NCBI GenBank assembly: GCA_030435675.1
Contig: CM059625.1
Span: forward strand, 13,206,001 to 13,270,000
Length of the DNA stretch: 64,000 nt
From: Steinernema hermaphroditum
Taxonomy: Eukaryota > Nematoda > Chromadorea > Rhabditida > Steinernematidae
Direction: 5' to 3'
Shown here: in pieces, positions 23,417-35,529 of the stretch
Position numbering within the stretch: the stretch's first letter is position 1
Layout of the letters: every line of letters starts with the position of its first letter
Translations under genes and position numbers: made by a program
The notes under the pieces: generated by a model
Told to the model about the DNA's origin: nothing
What the model saw: the letters and a program-made list of their open reading frames with translations, nothing else
Database searches by the model: none

Positions 23417-25560
23417 AGCGCTGGAGCAGGTCGCTGTTAAATTTGTTGACCCATTTGTTATTGTTTTAAAATCCATAAAATTTCGCTCGTTATTCAAGTG
23501 TCCGGTGTTTCTCTGGCTTGTTTGTATTCATACTGTAGTCATAACAACTTCACGGAAATTTATGGAAAAGTCTACTAAAAATCTAAAGTCACGACCGCAG
23601 ATTCCCCTGAAGCACAATTACGCCACCACACAGCTACAAGAATATCTTAACCGTATTAACGGAATATATGAGATACAACGATAGCAGTGTTATCGCCTGC
23701 AGAAGACGCTTGTTCTTCTGGGAGAATTTGATGCACGCAGAGTCGCCTACTTTCGCTAGTAGTCGGACCAACAAGTCCTAAGATTAGATGACTCGAAACA
23801 GCATCGTGAAAATAGCACTCAGTTCGCGCGCTTTATGTTTGGGCTTTTCTTCAGCTTCTGTTTCGCCGACAGTTTTCTGCTGTTCCACAATCACAGCATC
23901 TTTCTTCTTGAATATATTAAGTGTTTAAATTAAGATCGATCTCATTTGCTATATAGTGTAACACCATTTTCCCGAATGACTGTTCCCAAAGATACTTGAG
24001 AGTTGTGTAAAAGACACCTGTAAGAACCCTTTCTAATGTGTTATTCATCGTTACACAGCTCCTTTCATGATGCTAACAAGAAAATATATCACCTTCCGAA
24101 ACCCACAATGGTCAGGTTTTTTCTTCTCGTCTGCCCTCTCACGCACCGTTGCATCGGAAAAGTCGAAGTTGAAGGGGTTTGCAAGCAAGTGTCTCTGACA
24201 TCAAAAGGCTTATTCCTTCGGTACAACGTACATTAGAATACTGTGATGATTTTTAATGCGAAAACTTACTTTGAATTGGCTCTGAGGTAAATTGGTCTCA
24301 ATTTGCCTTTTCTGTGTGACTCATATGATGAACCTTATTACAAACACAAATCAGACTGAAGAATAATGGAAATCATGTGTATCGCTCAGACATCTGTTCT
24401 TTTTCATGTCGTTCCGAGCGTCTGTCTGTCAATTTATCATTCTTTGAACACGACGCAACACTGGAAACTAACGACATTCCGAGAGAACATTGTAAAGCGA
24501 CAGTGCATAATACGGGATTCCTACATTGCGAAACCATGTCGCGCTTGAAATTGTAGTCTGAAGACAGGAAACGATGTTTGCGAGTAGATATACCTGTTTG
24601 ATATTCAATTGAAAATCGCAAATCCAATTTGAGGCTATACGATTTTTCTCTAGATCCTAGCTTTATAATCCAGTCGTGAGTCATTACAGTACGACGTCTG
24701 AACAGATGAATGAATTTCCCTGCAAAGCGAAGCGTGACACATGCATCAAGTGTCTAACGAAACCGTCCCCCGGAAAACGATTCAAAAGGAAATGATTAGT
24801 CGTTTTACGGCAGATCGGAGCTGTCGGAAAGATCGGAAAGAACGTCTTTTGTGCATCGGCACACTTTCATAAACACTGACTAGTTTTGTGTTTGTTTCCA
24901 CGTAGGGCCCGATCACGTTTAAGGACACTTTCGGGCGACGCTCCGGTGAGTAGTTCGGCATTGCCGCTCAACGCACGACTTCTTCGTCTTGAGCACTAAA
25001 CGACGACGATTTGAGTGATAAATGTTTTGCTTGTGTCTCGGTTCTGTGCCGTCGGTGTTTACGAAGTATCTCCCTCTCTGAGGACATTCATTATAGCATC
25101 TGTTCTTCCCCCTCTCCTTCTTCAAACAACAACGATCCTCTCATTTCCGTTTGGTCCCTGTGATCGTCGGTGGTTATGAGTAATCCTAACCGTCAGTTGA
25201 ACTCCGTCCGCTGAGTCACGCTCTGTTGCTTCCGCGACCTGAACGAGTTCCCCGACAGCCGCTGACAACCCATCGATTCAATCGGCAAAAGTGCATTACA
25301 TGTTGTCTCAAAACACTGTCGTGTTGTGATAACTCACCTCCTTAACTCTCTGCGTTCACTGTCCGGGTCACTTTGAGGTGATCTCCTCCCCTTCGGGAGG
25401 AGTTGGACGGCGGACAGAGCAATCCGGGCCGGAGAGTGTACGCGCAACCGGGAAAACCGAGCCGAAGGAGGGGAGAGACCGTGAAGACAAACAGCCGTCG
25501 AGCAATTTGGTTTAAAAGAACGCGATGTTTTCAGTCGATTCAGTTCAGTGCGCCTCAACG
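23417..25560. other. Intergenic region, no confident gene
   Basis: Holds the second copy of the dispersed repeat (23710-23794). At 25383-25402 there is a perfect 8-bp stem (CTCCTCCC/GGGAGGAG) with a 4-nt loop, about 160 bp before the next start codon. The rest is A/T-rich with only short open frames. Confidence 0.5.
23710..23794 (+). repeat. Dispersed repeat copy B, downstream of DOT1
   Basis: Direct-orientation relative of 21246-21343; the final block (23770-23791) is nearly identical between copies. The pair brackets the DOT1 gene, about 2.4 kb apart. Confidence 0.75.
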
Positions 25561-26592
25561 ATGATGCTCCGACTGGTGCTGCCGTTAGCATGTGCTCTAC
25601 TTGCCGTCAATGCCTTGGTAAGTGTATCTTGACGCCACAGGCTTCTTAGTCCCCTATATGGTCCTTCAGCCAGTCCAGAAACGGGACACTGCTGTGCTAA
25701 TGCACCAGCAGATTGACAATCTCCGCGACAATTGTTTCCCTCGAGGCGGAGGCGGATGCACCTGCACGATCAAGAAAGCCGGAGAACCCGACAAGACCGA
25801 AGCCTTCGACAACCTCGATGAGTGCAAGAAGCCCACTCAAGGTAACATCAGAAGTCCAAGGAGATTCACCTAGGACTTTTAGCTGAAGTAGCCAGGAACA
25901 AGGCGACGGTGCAGCAGGAGTTCAAGCAGAAGTACGGAAACCTAAAAGAGAATTGTTTCCCAAAGCCGAAGAGCGGATGTCGTTGCAACGTGAAGGACGA
26001 GAACGGAGCTGAAGTGGTGAGGAACTTCGAGAAGGAGGAAGACTGCCGCGATGTCATGGACGGTTGGTGGAAAGCTCTTTCTGGAGTTAAAAGTATCCTT
26101 TTTAAGAATCAGCGAAGGAAGCTAAGGCGGCCGTCAACGAGGAAATCAAGCAGAAGTTCGGCCAGTTCAAGGAGAACTGCTTCCCAAAGCCCTCTGGAGG
26201 ATGCAAGTGCAACGAGAAGGACGCGAACGGGAACGAAATGGTCGCCACTTACGGTTCCGATGCAGAGTGCAAGGTTTCTGTCTCTGGACGCGTGAAGCGT
26301 GGCTCGCAGAACGTGCGTGACCCTGTCCGCGAGCAGGCCCAACGCAACTACGCCGCCGTCGTCAACGAGCTCAATGAGAAGTTCAAGGGTCTCAAGGAGA
26401 ACTGCTTCCCTCGCCCGAAAGGTAACTCCGCTGACTACCGTATCCTCTGACACTTCCACGTCTTCAGGATGCATGTGCATCATTGGAAAGGACAAGGACG
26501 GTCGCGAAATCAACGAGCGCCGCATGAAGGACAAGGACTGCAAGTGCCAGCCCGGAGAACGAGGCAACGGATGCCCCGTCGGCGGTGCCTAA
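25561..26592 (+). CDS. Secreted protein with four tandem four-cysteine modules
   Basis: Five exons (25561-25617, 25670-25841, 25883-26062, 26113-26421, 26468-26592) give 280 residues. Exon 1 encodes a signal peptide (MMLRLVLPLACALLAVNA). The mature part is four repeats of 50-80 residues. Each has a charged helical-looking lead ending in a basic-x-L/F-(K/R)-(E/D)-NCFP, then a short basic/Gly turn, GCxC, a charged loop with D/G/E, and a closing DC or EC: four cysteines per module. The fourth module has extra Cys in a tail (CKCQPGERGNGCP). A dibasic KR site precedes module 4. The introns after modules 1 and 2 and the one inside module 4 all fall in phase 1, and the exon carrying module 2 is phase 1-1, consistent with growth by exon duplication. 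I do not recognise the module. By location it should be extracellular with two disulphides per module (inference); no function is assigned. Confidence 0.8.
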
Positions 26593-27018
26593 CTTTACGT
26601 GTATATAAGCCACCTATTGCCGCTTTTATGATATTTTCTGTAATGTATGTTATACCATGTTCACACAACGGATCGTTTGATGTTTCAATTCTTGGATTGG
26701 CATAAACTCGATGTACAGCAAGGCGAACTGAACCACGCTACGAACATTTGCCCTTACTTCGGATGTACAGCCTCTGCAGACACAAACAAGTGTGAGGAAG
26801 AAGCTATACAGATATCATGAGGAAAAAATGCCCGACGGGAAAGGACATCTTCTGCTTCCATTCGTTGTCCCAGCGTCTTATCTTGCATCGTTTCGCCTTT
26901 GCTAGGCACCGCCCTTGTGACAGGAGAAGTGCATTCGTTACCATGCGATTCCCATTGGTTTCCAGGGGCATATTCTTTGCCGAAATCCATTTGCTTCGCT
27001 TATTTCCTTTCAGGGAGG
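26593..27018. other. Intergenic spacer before pkd-2
   Basis: About 425 bp between two + strand genes. No canonical polyadenylation signal was seen near the first; the spacer ends in a TTTCCTTTCAG acceptor. Nothing else recognised. Confidence 0.5.
27003..27013 (+). promoter_or_regulatory. Candidate trans-splice acceptor of pkd-2
   Basis: Pyrimidine-rich TTTCCTTTCAG ending 5 nt before the start codon, with no matching upstream exon seen. Confidence 0.5.
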
Positions 27019-29881
27019 ATGGAAGGGTCGACTCTCCGTGCGCGGAGGCCCGACCGTTCACATGATGATCCTGCTGTACGACTCAACTACGACCAGGAAC
27101 ATGATCTTCCGCCGCCTGTCTATACCGCCGAACGAAACACACTTCCGGCGGCTCTGGAAGCAGAGGTACAGAATCCCCGGGCTGTTTAACCGCGACCTTC
27201 CGCGTTTGCAGCAATACGAGCAGGAGTACGGTACTGATAAGAGGAACGTCAACAAGGACGTACACAAGCAGCCGACTCATCTTCAGTTCTTTGGAGGAAT
27301 GAAATGTATGGTTTTGTGTCAACTATCAGATAGCCTTTTAATAGCTGTGTGGATGACGAAGAACACGGAACAGATTCGCGACGACGCTGAACTCAAAGCG
27401 AAGACGATCGTTCGCGAGGGTCTCGTCTACATTCTCTTCGTGATTGTCATCTCAGTTCTCGTCTTCTCCATGGCCAGTACTTCGATGTTCTATTTCACGA
27501 AAGTCATCGGAGATCTCTTCCTCACTACGGCTCCAACAGACCAGAAAAAATTCTACGAAATACAAACCACGGACGAGATTTGGGAGGTTCGTCTGAGAGT
27601 ACTGTGGGAAGCTCATAAGAGCGCTTTTTAGTATATGCAAAATCAGTTTCTGAATGCACTCTACTGGGACGAGAAAATAACGAAAACAAACTACAGCGAC
27701 CGTTCGATGATCTTCTTTGAGAACCGTCTCTTGGGATATCCACGCATTCGGATGTTGAGGGTAAGCCATTAAGGGTGTGTACGGTACGAGCCAATCGTGA
27801 ACGGTATGTTCGTGGGGTGCAAAATTTTGGTATGATACTGAAGTGGATGTAGCTAATAGGCACGATCATCTGATCACTTAGAGTTTAGGTGTCGAACAAG
27901 TCGTGCGAAGTCGTCCACGGCTTCCGGCGCGAAGTATTGGAGTGCTTCAGTTCGTACGACGAACCAAAAGAAGAACGTCGAAACGAGTCATCGACAAACC
28001 GAACTGCGTAAACACAACTCCCTTCTGTACATCCAACTCCCGTTTTTAGATTCAGCTACCGACCTGACTCCGATCTGCAGTCAGAATGGGTGTGGGGTCA
28101 GGTGTCATCATACGGCGGTGGTGGATACGTACAGGAACTCTCGATCAACAACAAAAACGAAAGTGCCCAACTGATAGCGGACTTGCGACAGAACCGGTGG
28201 TTGGCCAGAGGAACACGAGCTATCATCGTCGACTTCAGCATGTACAACGCGAACATGAACCTTTTCTGCGTCGTTCAGTATGAAGCACATAGATGACATG
28301 AATTTAGCTTCCACCCATATAGACTGATCTTTGAGATGCCAGCCACAGGAGGAGTGTTCACTATGTCGAGCGTGAACACATTACGCTTGATTCGCTACGT
28401 GAATTTCGGTGACTACGTGGTGCTGGCCTTCGAAGCTGTCTTTTGCGCCTACGTTCTCTACTACATCATCGAGAAATTCATTGAGATCATACGTATGAAG
28501 CTGTCCTTCTTCACTGATTTCTGGAATCTTCTGGACCTGATTGTCATTGGTGTAAGTGGTTTGCTCTATTACCACCTGTTTTATGACCCTCTAATTAGCT
28601 TGCAATCACTTACATAATCCTCAGCATCCGGAGAACTTTGATGATCCGAGAGAAGGTCGGAAAACTGCTGACTGGACCCTACCAGTACGAGAACCTTCAA
28701 AGTATCGTCTATGCGGAGAACAGATGCACGGAGATGCTCGCCATTCTCGTCTACTTCGCTTACCTTAAGGTAAAATGAACGATGACTGCTCTACGCAGTG
28801 TTTTAAGATATTTAAATACGTCAGCTTCAACAAAACCATGACCCAGCTGAGCGCTACGCTGAGTCGCGCGTCGAAGGACATCGGAGGCTTCGGGATCATG
28901 TTCGGAATCATTTTCTTTGCTTATGTACAGTTCGGCTATCTCGCTTTTGGATGCCAGGTGGAGTAGAAATGCCCTGCTCATCTCACTGTGACCTCAGATT
29001 GCCGAATACTCGACCCTTTACAATGCGTGTTTCACTCTTCTTCGGACCATCTTGGGTGATTTCGACTTCAGTGGACTCTCCAGAGCGAATCGCGTCCTCG
29101 GACCGACCTTCTTCCTCACCTACATCTTCCTGGTCTTCTTTGTTCTTCTTGTAAGTAAAAATTATTTAAGAAGACGCCCGCGCATCCACGCTTCAGAACA
29201 TGTTCCTTGCTATCATCAACGACGCCTACAGCGAAGTGAAATCAGAATTCAAGAGTAAAGGAAGCGAGTTCGAAGTCCAGGACTATGTGGCACAGGTGCG
29301 TCTTCTTTCTGCAACTCAGCCAGCTCAACGATTGCTCTTTTTCAGCGCTTTTACAAGTTCCTGCGATTCTTCCGTCGCGACCGTCCAGTCGACGCACAGA
29401 AAATTCCAGATTACGACACTTACAAGAACGAGATGATCAGAAAGGGATTTTCCAACGAAGAGATCGATGAGCACTATCTTAGACACGGTATGGAAGAAGG
29501 CGCTCCTACAGATCAAATCATGTATCCCGCTGAAAAGAAGAAAGCGGCCCCTTCTGTCAACGATGAACTCATGCAACAGTTCCTTGTGTAAGCATACGCT
29601 CAACCTCAATGCATTCATGTGCTTTTATCAGACTGAATCGTCGTGTCAACGGCTTGGAACAAACGGTAGCCAACGTGTCGGAGCGTCTTGATCTGGCAGC
29701 TTCCTCGTTCGAAAAAGACATTGCCAAAGTGACACAAACAGGCGATGACAACAACAAAAACAGCATTCAGGTCGTATACCGATCCTGTGCATAATGCAAT
29801 GACCTATGAGTATTTTAGGCAGCCATTGGCGCTCAGCACGAACGAAGCATGGGAGCGAAATCGAATGAGAAGGAGGACTGA
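27019..29881 (+). CDS. pkd-2: Polycystin-2 (TRPP) cation channel
   Basis: Fourteen exons (27019-27165, 27212-27305, 27345-27586, 27632-27760, 27889-28007, 28050-28277, 28308-28551, 28599-28769, 28808-28957, 28998-29150, 29197-29295, 29346-29587, 29632-29770, 29819-29881) join in frame to 739 residues. The first membrane segment is near residues 104-125. A large extracellular polycystin domain follows, with [15 protein letters not shown], a [10 protein letters not shown] strand, and the conserved [20 protein letters not shown] ahead of the second segment. The pore region FGYLAFGCQ...TILGDFDF carries the LGD selectivity filter, and the last segment ends in [11 protein letters not shown]. The cytoplasmic tail includes a coiled coil in exon 13. 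In C. elegans, PKD-2 works with LOV-1 in cilia of male sensory neurons; cilia localisation here is by analogy. A TTTCAG acceptor precedes the start and AATAAA lies at 29953-29958. Confidence 0.95.
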
Positions 29882-30322
29882 TCAACTGTGAGCACAATGC
29901 ACTCGATATGACTTACGACCGATCTTTGCTTAGAATCACAAATTTAAGTTAAAATAAATTGGAATTTGGGCGAGGGAAATGAAAGTTGCATGCGATATAT
30001 GAGAGCTGTTTCTCAGAATTCACTTGCATTCAGTAGCATTGTGGCTATGATGAAGACGACCTGTACTCATAAGGCCTTATCATCATCTTAGGAGGGATAT
30101 GATCCGTTGGTGCCCACTTTCGCTTCATTTCTTTTGTCGTCTACACTATAAGGATAATCGAAATCCAGGCCTATAAAAAAATGAATTCCATGTGCCCACA
30201 ATTAACCAAAACTGTATGAAACTACATTTCCGTAGATCAGTTTTTACTTCAGATTGTACACGTCGTTATAGGAAAACATAAATGCAATGAATTTACTGTG
30301 AGTTATAAGACTTCACATGTGC
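29882..30322. other. Convergent 3' intergenic spacer
   Basis: Between the + strand channel gene and a - strand small gene. Contains the channel's polyadenylation signal; nothing else recognised. Confidence 0.55.
29953..29958 (+). terminator. AATAAA polyadenylation signal of pkd-2
   Basis: Canonical AATAAA 72 nt after the pkd-2 stop codon. Confidence 0.7.
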
Positions 30323-30672
30323 TTATTGTACAGTCGACATAATAAATTGTTGAGTATTCTGCCTGTTTTTTTGTTGGGCTTCCTTCGCAGCCTTCTCGGC
30401 GTTTTGCAGGATAGTGCTAGCTTCGACGACAATGTCCGCATCCTCGTTCATGAGAGCTGCGAGCAATTCGTCGTCCTCGAAGATTTCGCGAAGAGTGTGG
30501 ATTGCTTCGCAGTCAGGACTGCACACATGCTGCGGTGTAGACTGTAAAGGTCTCGATTTTCAGAGTTCAGCACGAAAACAACGTGCATATGTCTTATTCT
30601 CGCTTAAAGGCTTAAAAGTTGTCTCACCTTAGCCAAACGCGTGGGACATCGAGAGTCAGAGTCGTTCTCCAT
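30323..30672 (-). CDS. Small acidic protein of unknown function (87 aa)
   Basis: Two exons, 30628-30672 and 30323-30541, joined by an 86-nt GTGAGA...TTTACAG intron with frame kept. Exon 1 encodes MENDSDSRCPTRLAK. Exon 2 contains HVCSPDCEAI and a run rich in Asp/Glu/Leu, then an Ala/Lys/Gln-rich helix likely to be amphipathic or coiled-coil (ILQNAEKAAKEAQQKNRQ). No signal peptide or membrane segment, so probably intracellular. I do not recognise the family. Codon use and splice signals look real, but the gene is small. Confidence 0.55.
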
Positions 30673-31464
30673 GATCGACAACTTCTATAAATGCGGATGG
30701 GTGATGAATTGAAGAACACAGCGGCGGTTGAAAAAGGAATCAAACTGTGGCGCGGTCAACTGGGCTGAATGGTTCAAAACGCATACAAAACTATATGCTG
30801 ATAATCAGTTTAACTCACTGCTTGAAATTTCCTACGTTCGGCCGCATTATGTTTGCAGGCATTGAGACAACTTATTTGTAGGGACTTCAGTGATATCCAC
30901 CAATTTGTTGTCTACCAGAAAATCGGTAACCAGGTCTGAATTGTTGAAAACGTACACAAGTGCAAATGGTGATTATCTAATTGACTGCAAGTAAAATAAA
31001 AGTCGTGATAGGGAGCTTTGACATCATCGTGTATTTGTCCCGTTTCGTTGTTATACCGATGCCGCGTCATGTGTTCATCTACAACGCATTGCCAGTTCCT
31101 TTATTCCCATCACGATGCTTAAAAATACAGTTTCGTGTGAATCAATAAACAGACGTATAAAAGGTAGAGGTCGACAGCAATTTCAAAACACCAAACCACT
31201 TCTCTTAAATGGTTACCAGTGATACTGAATCTAACTACAGCAAAATATACGCATATCGTTCTCATGAAATACAATAGGCTTATATGGGATTGTGTGGCCG
31301 TCGCTAAAGTGGTGTTTGAGTGACTGGCGCTAGAACGTATCTCATTCACAAACAGATCTTATATACCACGATACATTATTCTGAGGGAGACAAATTGGAC
31401 TCTACGTGAACTCTCGGTACAAACGGCTTGTGTGATACAGTTACGCTACAACAGAGAACAGGAT
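30673..31464. other. Intergenic region between two minus-strand genes
   Basis: About 800 bp of A/T-rich sequence with only short open frames. I see no RNA gene or repeat. Confidence 0.5.
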
Positions 31465-32059
31465 TCACTGTGCCAAAGAGAGACAGGAGCAATCATCACT
31501 GAGTCCAGCCAGTTGCCGACACGTGCGTATCTCTTCGACGACACGTCGTTTCAGGAAGTCCATCTGCTCCTTGCTCGCTCGATTCCAACAATGTAAAAGC
31601 ACGCGCCCTGAACGACACGTTTTGATATCGAAATCTGATAGCATGCAACGTACTAACGTGAAGATTCGCAGATTTGCGAATCCGCCTCCACATCAAGCGT
31701 CTATGACGTCCGAGCCCTTCGCCTTCTGGGTCGCTCGAGTCGGGCGTAAGGGCGCGACGTTGGGTTATATGCCACGCTCGTTGCTTAGGAGGTCGGCGTC
31801 TCAAGATGACGGGTTCGCCATCTTGTTGCTCTTCGTTCTTCTTAATCTTGATGTGCAACGCCACGGGAATTGCCGGACGAGGAACACTTTGGGCCCCAGT
31901 ACCGATGGATTCATCTCTCTCAAACAAACAAAGAGTTGGTCCCTCAGTACACAAGGAATTCCTTACGGTGGCGTCAGTTAGCTTTTTGTTCTTAGCATGT
32001 CGAGGATTTTCATCCTCGATTCCTCTTTTCTGGGCAGCTTTCTCTTGCAAATTGCTCAT
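31465..32059 (-). CDS. Basic protein of unknown function (182 aa)
   Basis: Exon 1 is 31654-32059 and exon 2 is 31465-31607, joined by a 46-nt intron (GTACGT...GTTCAG), the modal intron length in this window. Exon 1 could also read through to a stop at 31496, but the spliced version is preferred: it ends in a charged helical stretch (SKEQMDFLKRRVVEEIRTC) rather than random sequence. The N-terminus (MSNLQEKAAQKRG) is polar. The middle has a hydrophobic/basic strand (ALHIKIKKNEE) and then Arg-rich tracts (VILRRRPPKQRAW, RHRRLMWRRIRK) around a Ser/Asp/Glu patch (SSDPEGEG), which suggests a nuclear, nucleic-acid- or chromatin-associated protein. No named domain recognised. A TTCTAG acceptor sits 7 nt upstream of the ATG. 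Confidence 0.5.
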
Positions 32060-33695
32060 AATTACCTAGAAGTAAGGAGTGACTACTACGGCCTTTTGCA
32101 GCTACGTAATAAACGCGATTACTCTATCTTAATTCGTCAAGAAGGTTGAGGCCGTCTTCAGTATAAGCTACAATGTTATATTTATCGGACTTCTTGTCCT
32201 AACACTTATAAGTCTAAAATACTATCCAGCATCTCGAGGGTACCAAAGCAACAAAAGTGGGCAAACAACTGTTCACATACGAGGTCTTCGATCAGCCTAA
32301 GTAATTATTTAATAATCGAAAGACTGGAAAACGCGATAGACGTGGGAACCGGCCGCTCTCGAGGCATTGCGAAACAACAGCGGAACGCGTTTCCCTTGGC
32401 AACGTGTTGCTTCACTCTTCCTACGACCAGCCACTTGCAGATACCGCATTTTTCAAGGAAGGATGCCATGCAAGGCTGTTTGTCAAGCTCATAAGCGCTG
32501 TTTATCGGCGCGACATTCCTCGATAGAAGGAGGGGACAACAACTAATGAGAGAGGCGGAAAAACAAGGCTGCATTGCCAAAGAAATCTTTCTCGGAGGGG
32601 TTGCGGCCAAAGCACCGTTACTAACGAACACACGTACACAGAGAGCATGAACAGGAAATCTGTAAAGGAGAAAGGGCAATACATTGTTTCAGACATGAAA
32701 AGCGTAAAGCGAAGACATTGCACTCGAAAGTTTCCAAATGCAGCAGTGCCGAAAGATTGCAAAATCGAGGGTTTCTGATTAACAAGCATTTATTTAAGAA
32801 ATAGGGCAGCCAACATACATAATGTAAAGGCTAAATGGCTCAAATCTCTAAGAAAAACATCATGATCGCATGAGGACGATGAAGATGCAAAGATGCAAAA
32901 CAAAGATGTTGGTAATTATAGTTCAAAAAATTGGAAGCGAGCACGAAAAGTGTAAACAAAGTGTTTTCACGTCGACAAGCTTTAAAAGGAACAGCTGCTA
33001 TTCCTCAGAGTTCAGGGAAGAAGTGAAGAGAAAAAAGTGTTGAAGCAGTCAGAGAAGAACCCAATAAAAGCATGAAGCGTTCTCCTAATTTCACTATAAG
33101 GCTGCTCTCAACAAAACTGGCGCTCGCGAAGAGTAGTTGATGATCATATTTCACCAATAATCAACGCTTTGTCCTTGATTCGTGAAGCATTCCAATTATG
33201 TGACAGAGAAGATGTGCAGTGTTATACGTTTCAGTTCTTAGTGTAGAGGTGATGCGTTGTTCTGGAGTTATGGTAGAGATTTTTTTTTGTGGTGTACTGT
33301 ACAAAGGAAGCAACTGATTTGTGGAGAACGTGCGATATTTCACTTTTTAGAAGAGAAAAATGAATTTCGCGATCCCGACACGAAAGTGATTTCAAATGTG
33401 AGGCGAAGCGGAAGGAGGGAACAATAGGCGTTCGAATTTTCACACTCTGAGTCGCCATCCATTCCACACCACATTATTTACGTTCCTCATATCAGTTTGT
33501 ATTCGACTTGTCTTGACATGCGGTCGAGAAGTCTCCGCTGAAAGCCCCTTGTAGACCTAGTAAGGTTCTCTCCGACAGTAGGATTCTTGCGCAAGAAGCA
33601 TTGCGAAATACAACCCTTTCCCATTTCGAAAATCTCGCGTCGCCTTTATTTCGTCGTCCCCCTGCCGAACTCAAAGTTCCTCATTTAGGTCCACT
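32060..33695. other. Intergenic region, no confident gene
   Basis: Between divergent genes. A minus-strand open frame of 124 codons (32305-32679) shows no domain, signal peptide or splice partner. A TTTAG acceptor at 33684-33688 precedes the importin start. Confidence 0.5.
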
Positions 33696-35529
33696 ATGTC
33701 GCTTCAGGAGAACAACACTGGAGTCGTCGTTAGGGATGACATCGACCGTCAAAAGATGTACAAAAATGCTGGAAAGCATGAGGTTCGTTTGCAACTCCTT
33801 GATACTGTTTCAAATTCAAATAGCAAGTTCTACAACCTACAGTCACATCAAAATTCGAAGAGTCCTAACTGTTCTCGCGTTTAGGACATGCGACGTCGTC
33901 GTACTGAGTGTAGTGTGGAGATCCGCAAGCAGAAGCGCGGAGAGGCAATGATGAAGCGCCGTAACCTTGTGACCGACGACGCCGACACCGGCGACGAGTC
34001 GCAGACGGAGAGCGGCGTGGAGCAGAAGGCTAACTGGAGCCTCAATGAGATCTTCAAGTGCCTCACCAGCAACCCCACACTCCCCCAGCTCCGTATCGCC
34101 TTCGAATCGCTTCGCCGCAATCTGTCGAAGGACAGGAACCCCCCAATCGACGAGGCGATCAAAATGAACCTCGTGGAAGCTATGGTCCGCGGCCTAGGCG
34201 TCGAGGACAACAAAGTGCAGTTCGAGTCGGCTTGGGGTCTCACCAATATTGTCTCTGGAACGACTGAGCAGACGGCTCACGCCATCGAGAAGGGATGCAT
34301 TCCTCCACTTCTGCAACTTTCAATCTCCAGCGACCTCAAACTCGCGGAACAGGCCACCTGGGCCCTCGCCAACATCACCGGTGACAACGCTCAGTTCCGT
34401 GACGTGATGCTCCAGCACGACTGCCTTCGGGTCGTCGAGCATCTCACTCAGAACGTCAAGTCGCTCACTCGCGATTTTGTGCGCACTCTCGCTTGGTGGT
34501 ACTCCAATCTGTGCCGCCACAAGAAGTCGCGTCTTTCCACCGACGTTCTCCGTCGTCTGGCGCCCGGTCTCTGCATTCTCATCGAATACAATGTAAGGGA
34601 ATCCATTGCACACCACGGAACATAGGCGCTTCTTTAGGATGAGAACGTACAGCAAGACTCTTGCTGGGCACTTTCCTACATGACCGACGGACCCGATGAG
34701 AACATGGCTTTGGCACGCGATGCTGGATGCATCGAGAAAGTAGTGAAATACTTGAACCAAGCCATGCAGGACGCACGCACCTCCAGCATTGCCCCAGCTG
34801 TCCGCGTGCTTGGCAACTTCACCAGCGGTGCTGATGAGTTGACTCAGGTATGAACACAGAGTATAACATAGCTAGTAAGCATGACTTAGGCAATCGTCGA
34901 TTCTGGATGCATCCAGCACCAGCTTCCCCAACTGCTTACCTCGCGCCACTCGGGCATCCTTAAAGAGTCGACGTGGCTGGTATCGAACATCTTTGCCGGA
35001 ACTCATTCTCAAATCCAAGTAGCACTCGACGCCGGTCTTCTTCCTCTGGTCTTGAAGGTTTTCGCTCTGGTGAGTGTGAACACTAGCAAGCCTTTACGTC
35101 ATTTGATGGATTCAGGGAGATGCTCGCAGCCAAGAGGAAGCCCATTGGGCCATCTACAACTTGACCACGGGTGGAACGCCCAATCAGGTTATGTACCTTC
35201 GTGAGGGATCGAGTCTGGCCGACATCAACGAAGGTCTCCAGCACACTCCCAAGGTCGACGTACTCAAGAACATGCTTGACGCGCTGAGCAGCATTCTTAG
35301 ACATGCTAGCTACACCTTCAACGATCATCTTCAAGCCCTTCTTGACGAGTTCGAGGCCAGCGATCTTACGGGCTTCATCGAAGGATGTCAGAATCATGAA
35401 AACGAAGAAATCTACAAGGTGGCCTACGAGATTGTGGACACTTACTTCAACGAAGATGACTTCGAAGAAGATACCTACGAAAACGACAAGGAGAACAACA
35501 GCGCTCCTCAGGGAGGCTTCCAATTCTAA
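33696..35529 (+). CDS. Importin subunit alpha (karyopherin alpha)
   Basis: Five exons (33696-33782, 33885-34592, 34638-34847, 34890-35069, 35116-35529) give 532 residues, the family size. The N-terminal importin-beta-binding region is present: Arg/Lys clusters MRRRRTE and RKQKRGEAMMKRRN near residues 30-57. The armadillo array follows with the Trp-x3-Asn pairs that line the NLS groove: SAWGLTNI, ATWALANI, AWWYSNLC, STWLVSNI and AHWAIYNL. Repeats that typically lack one of the pair read CWALSYMTDG and RVLGNFTSG. The C-terminus is acidic (NEDDFEEDTYEND), as in other members, where CAS binds. It carries NLS cargo with importin beta through nuclear pores. Presence of the IBB region and general resemblance suggest the IMA-3-like conserved type, but I cannot separate paralogues by eye. 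A GATAAA-type signal lies near 35596. Confidence 0.95.

Noticed and set aside
31496..31653. Unspliced read-through end of the 182-residue orphan
   Set aside because: A 46-nt intron with good borders gives a more protein-like C-terminus; the read-through remains possible but less likely.
32305..32679. 124-codon minus-strand frame
   Set aside because: No domain, no signal peptide and no splice partner.
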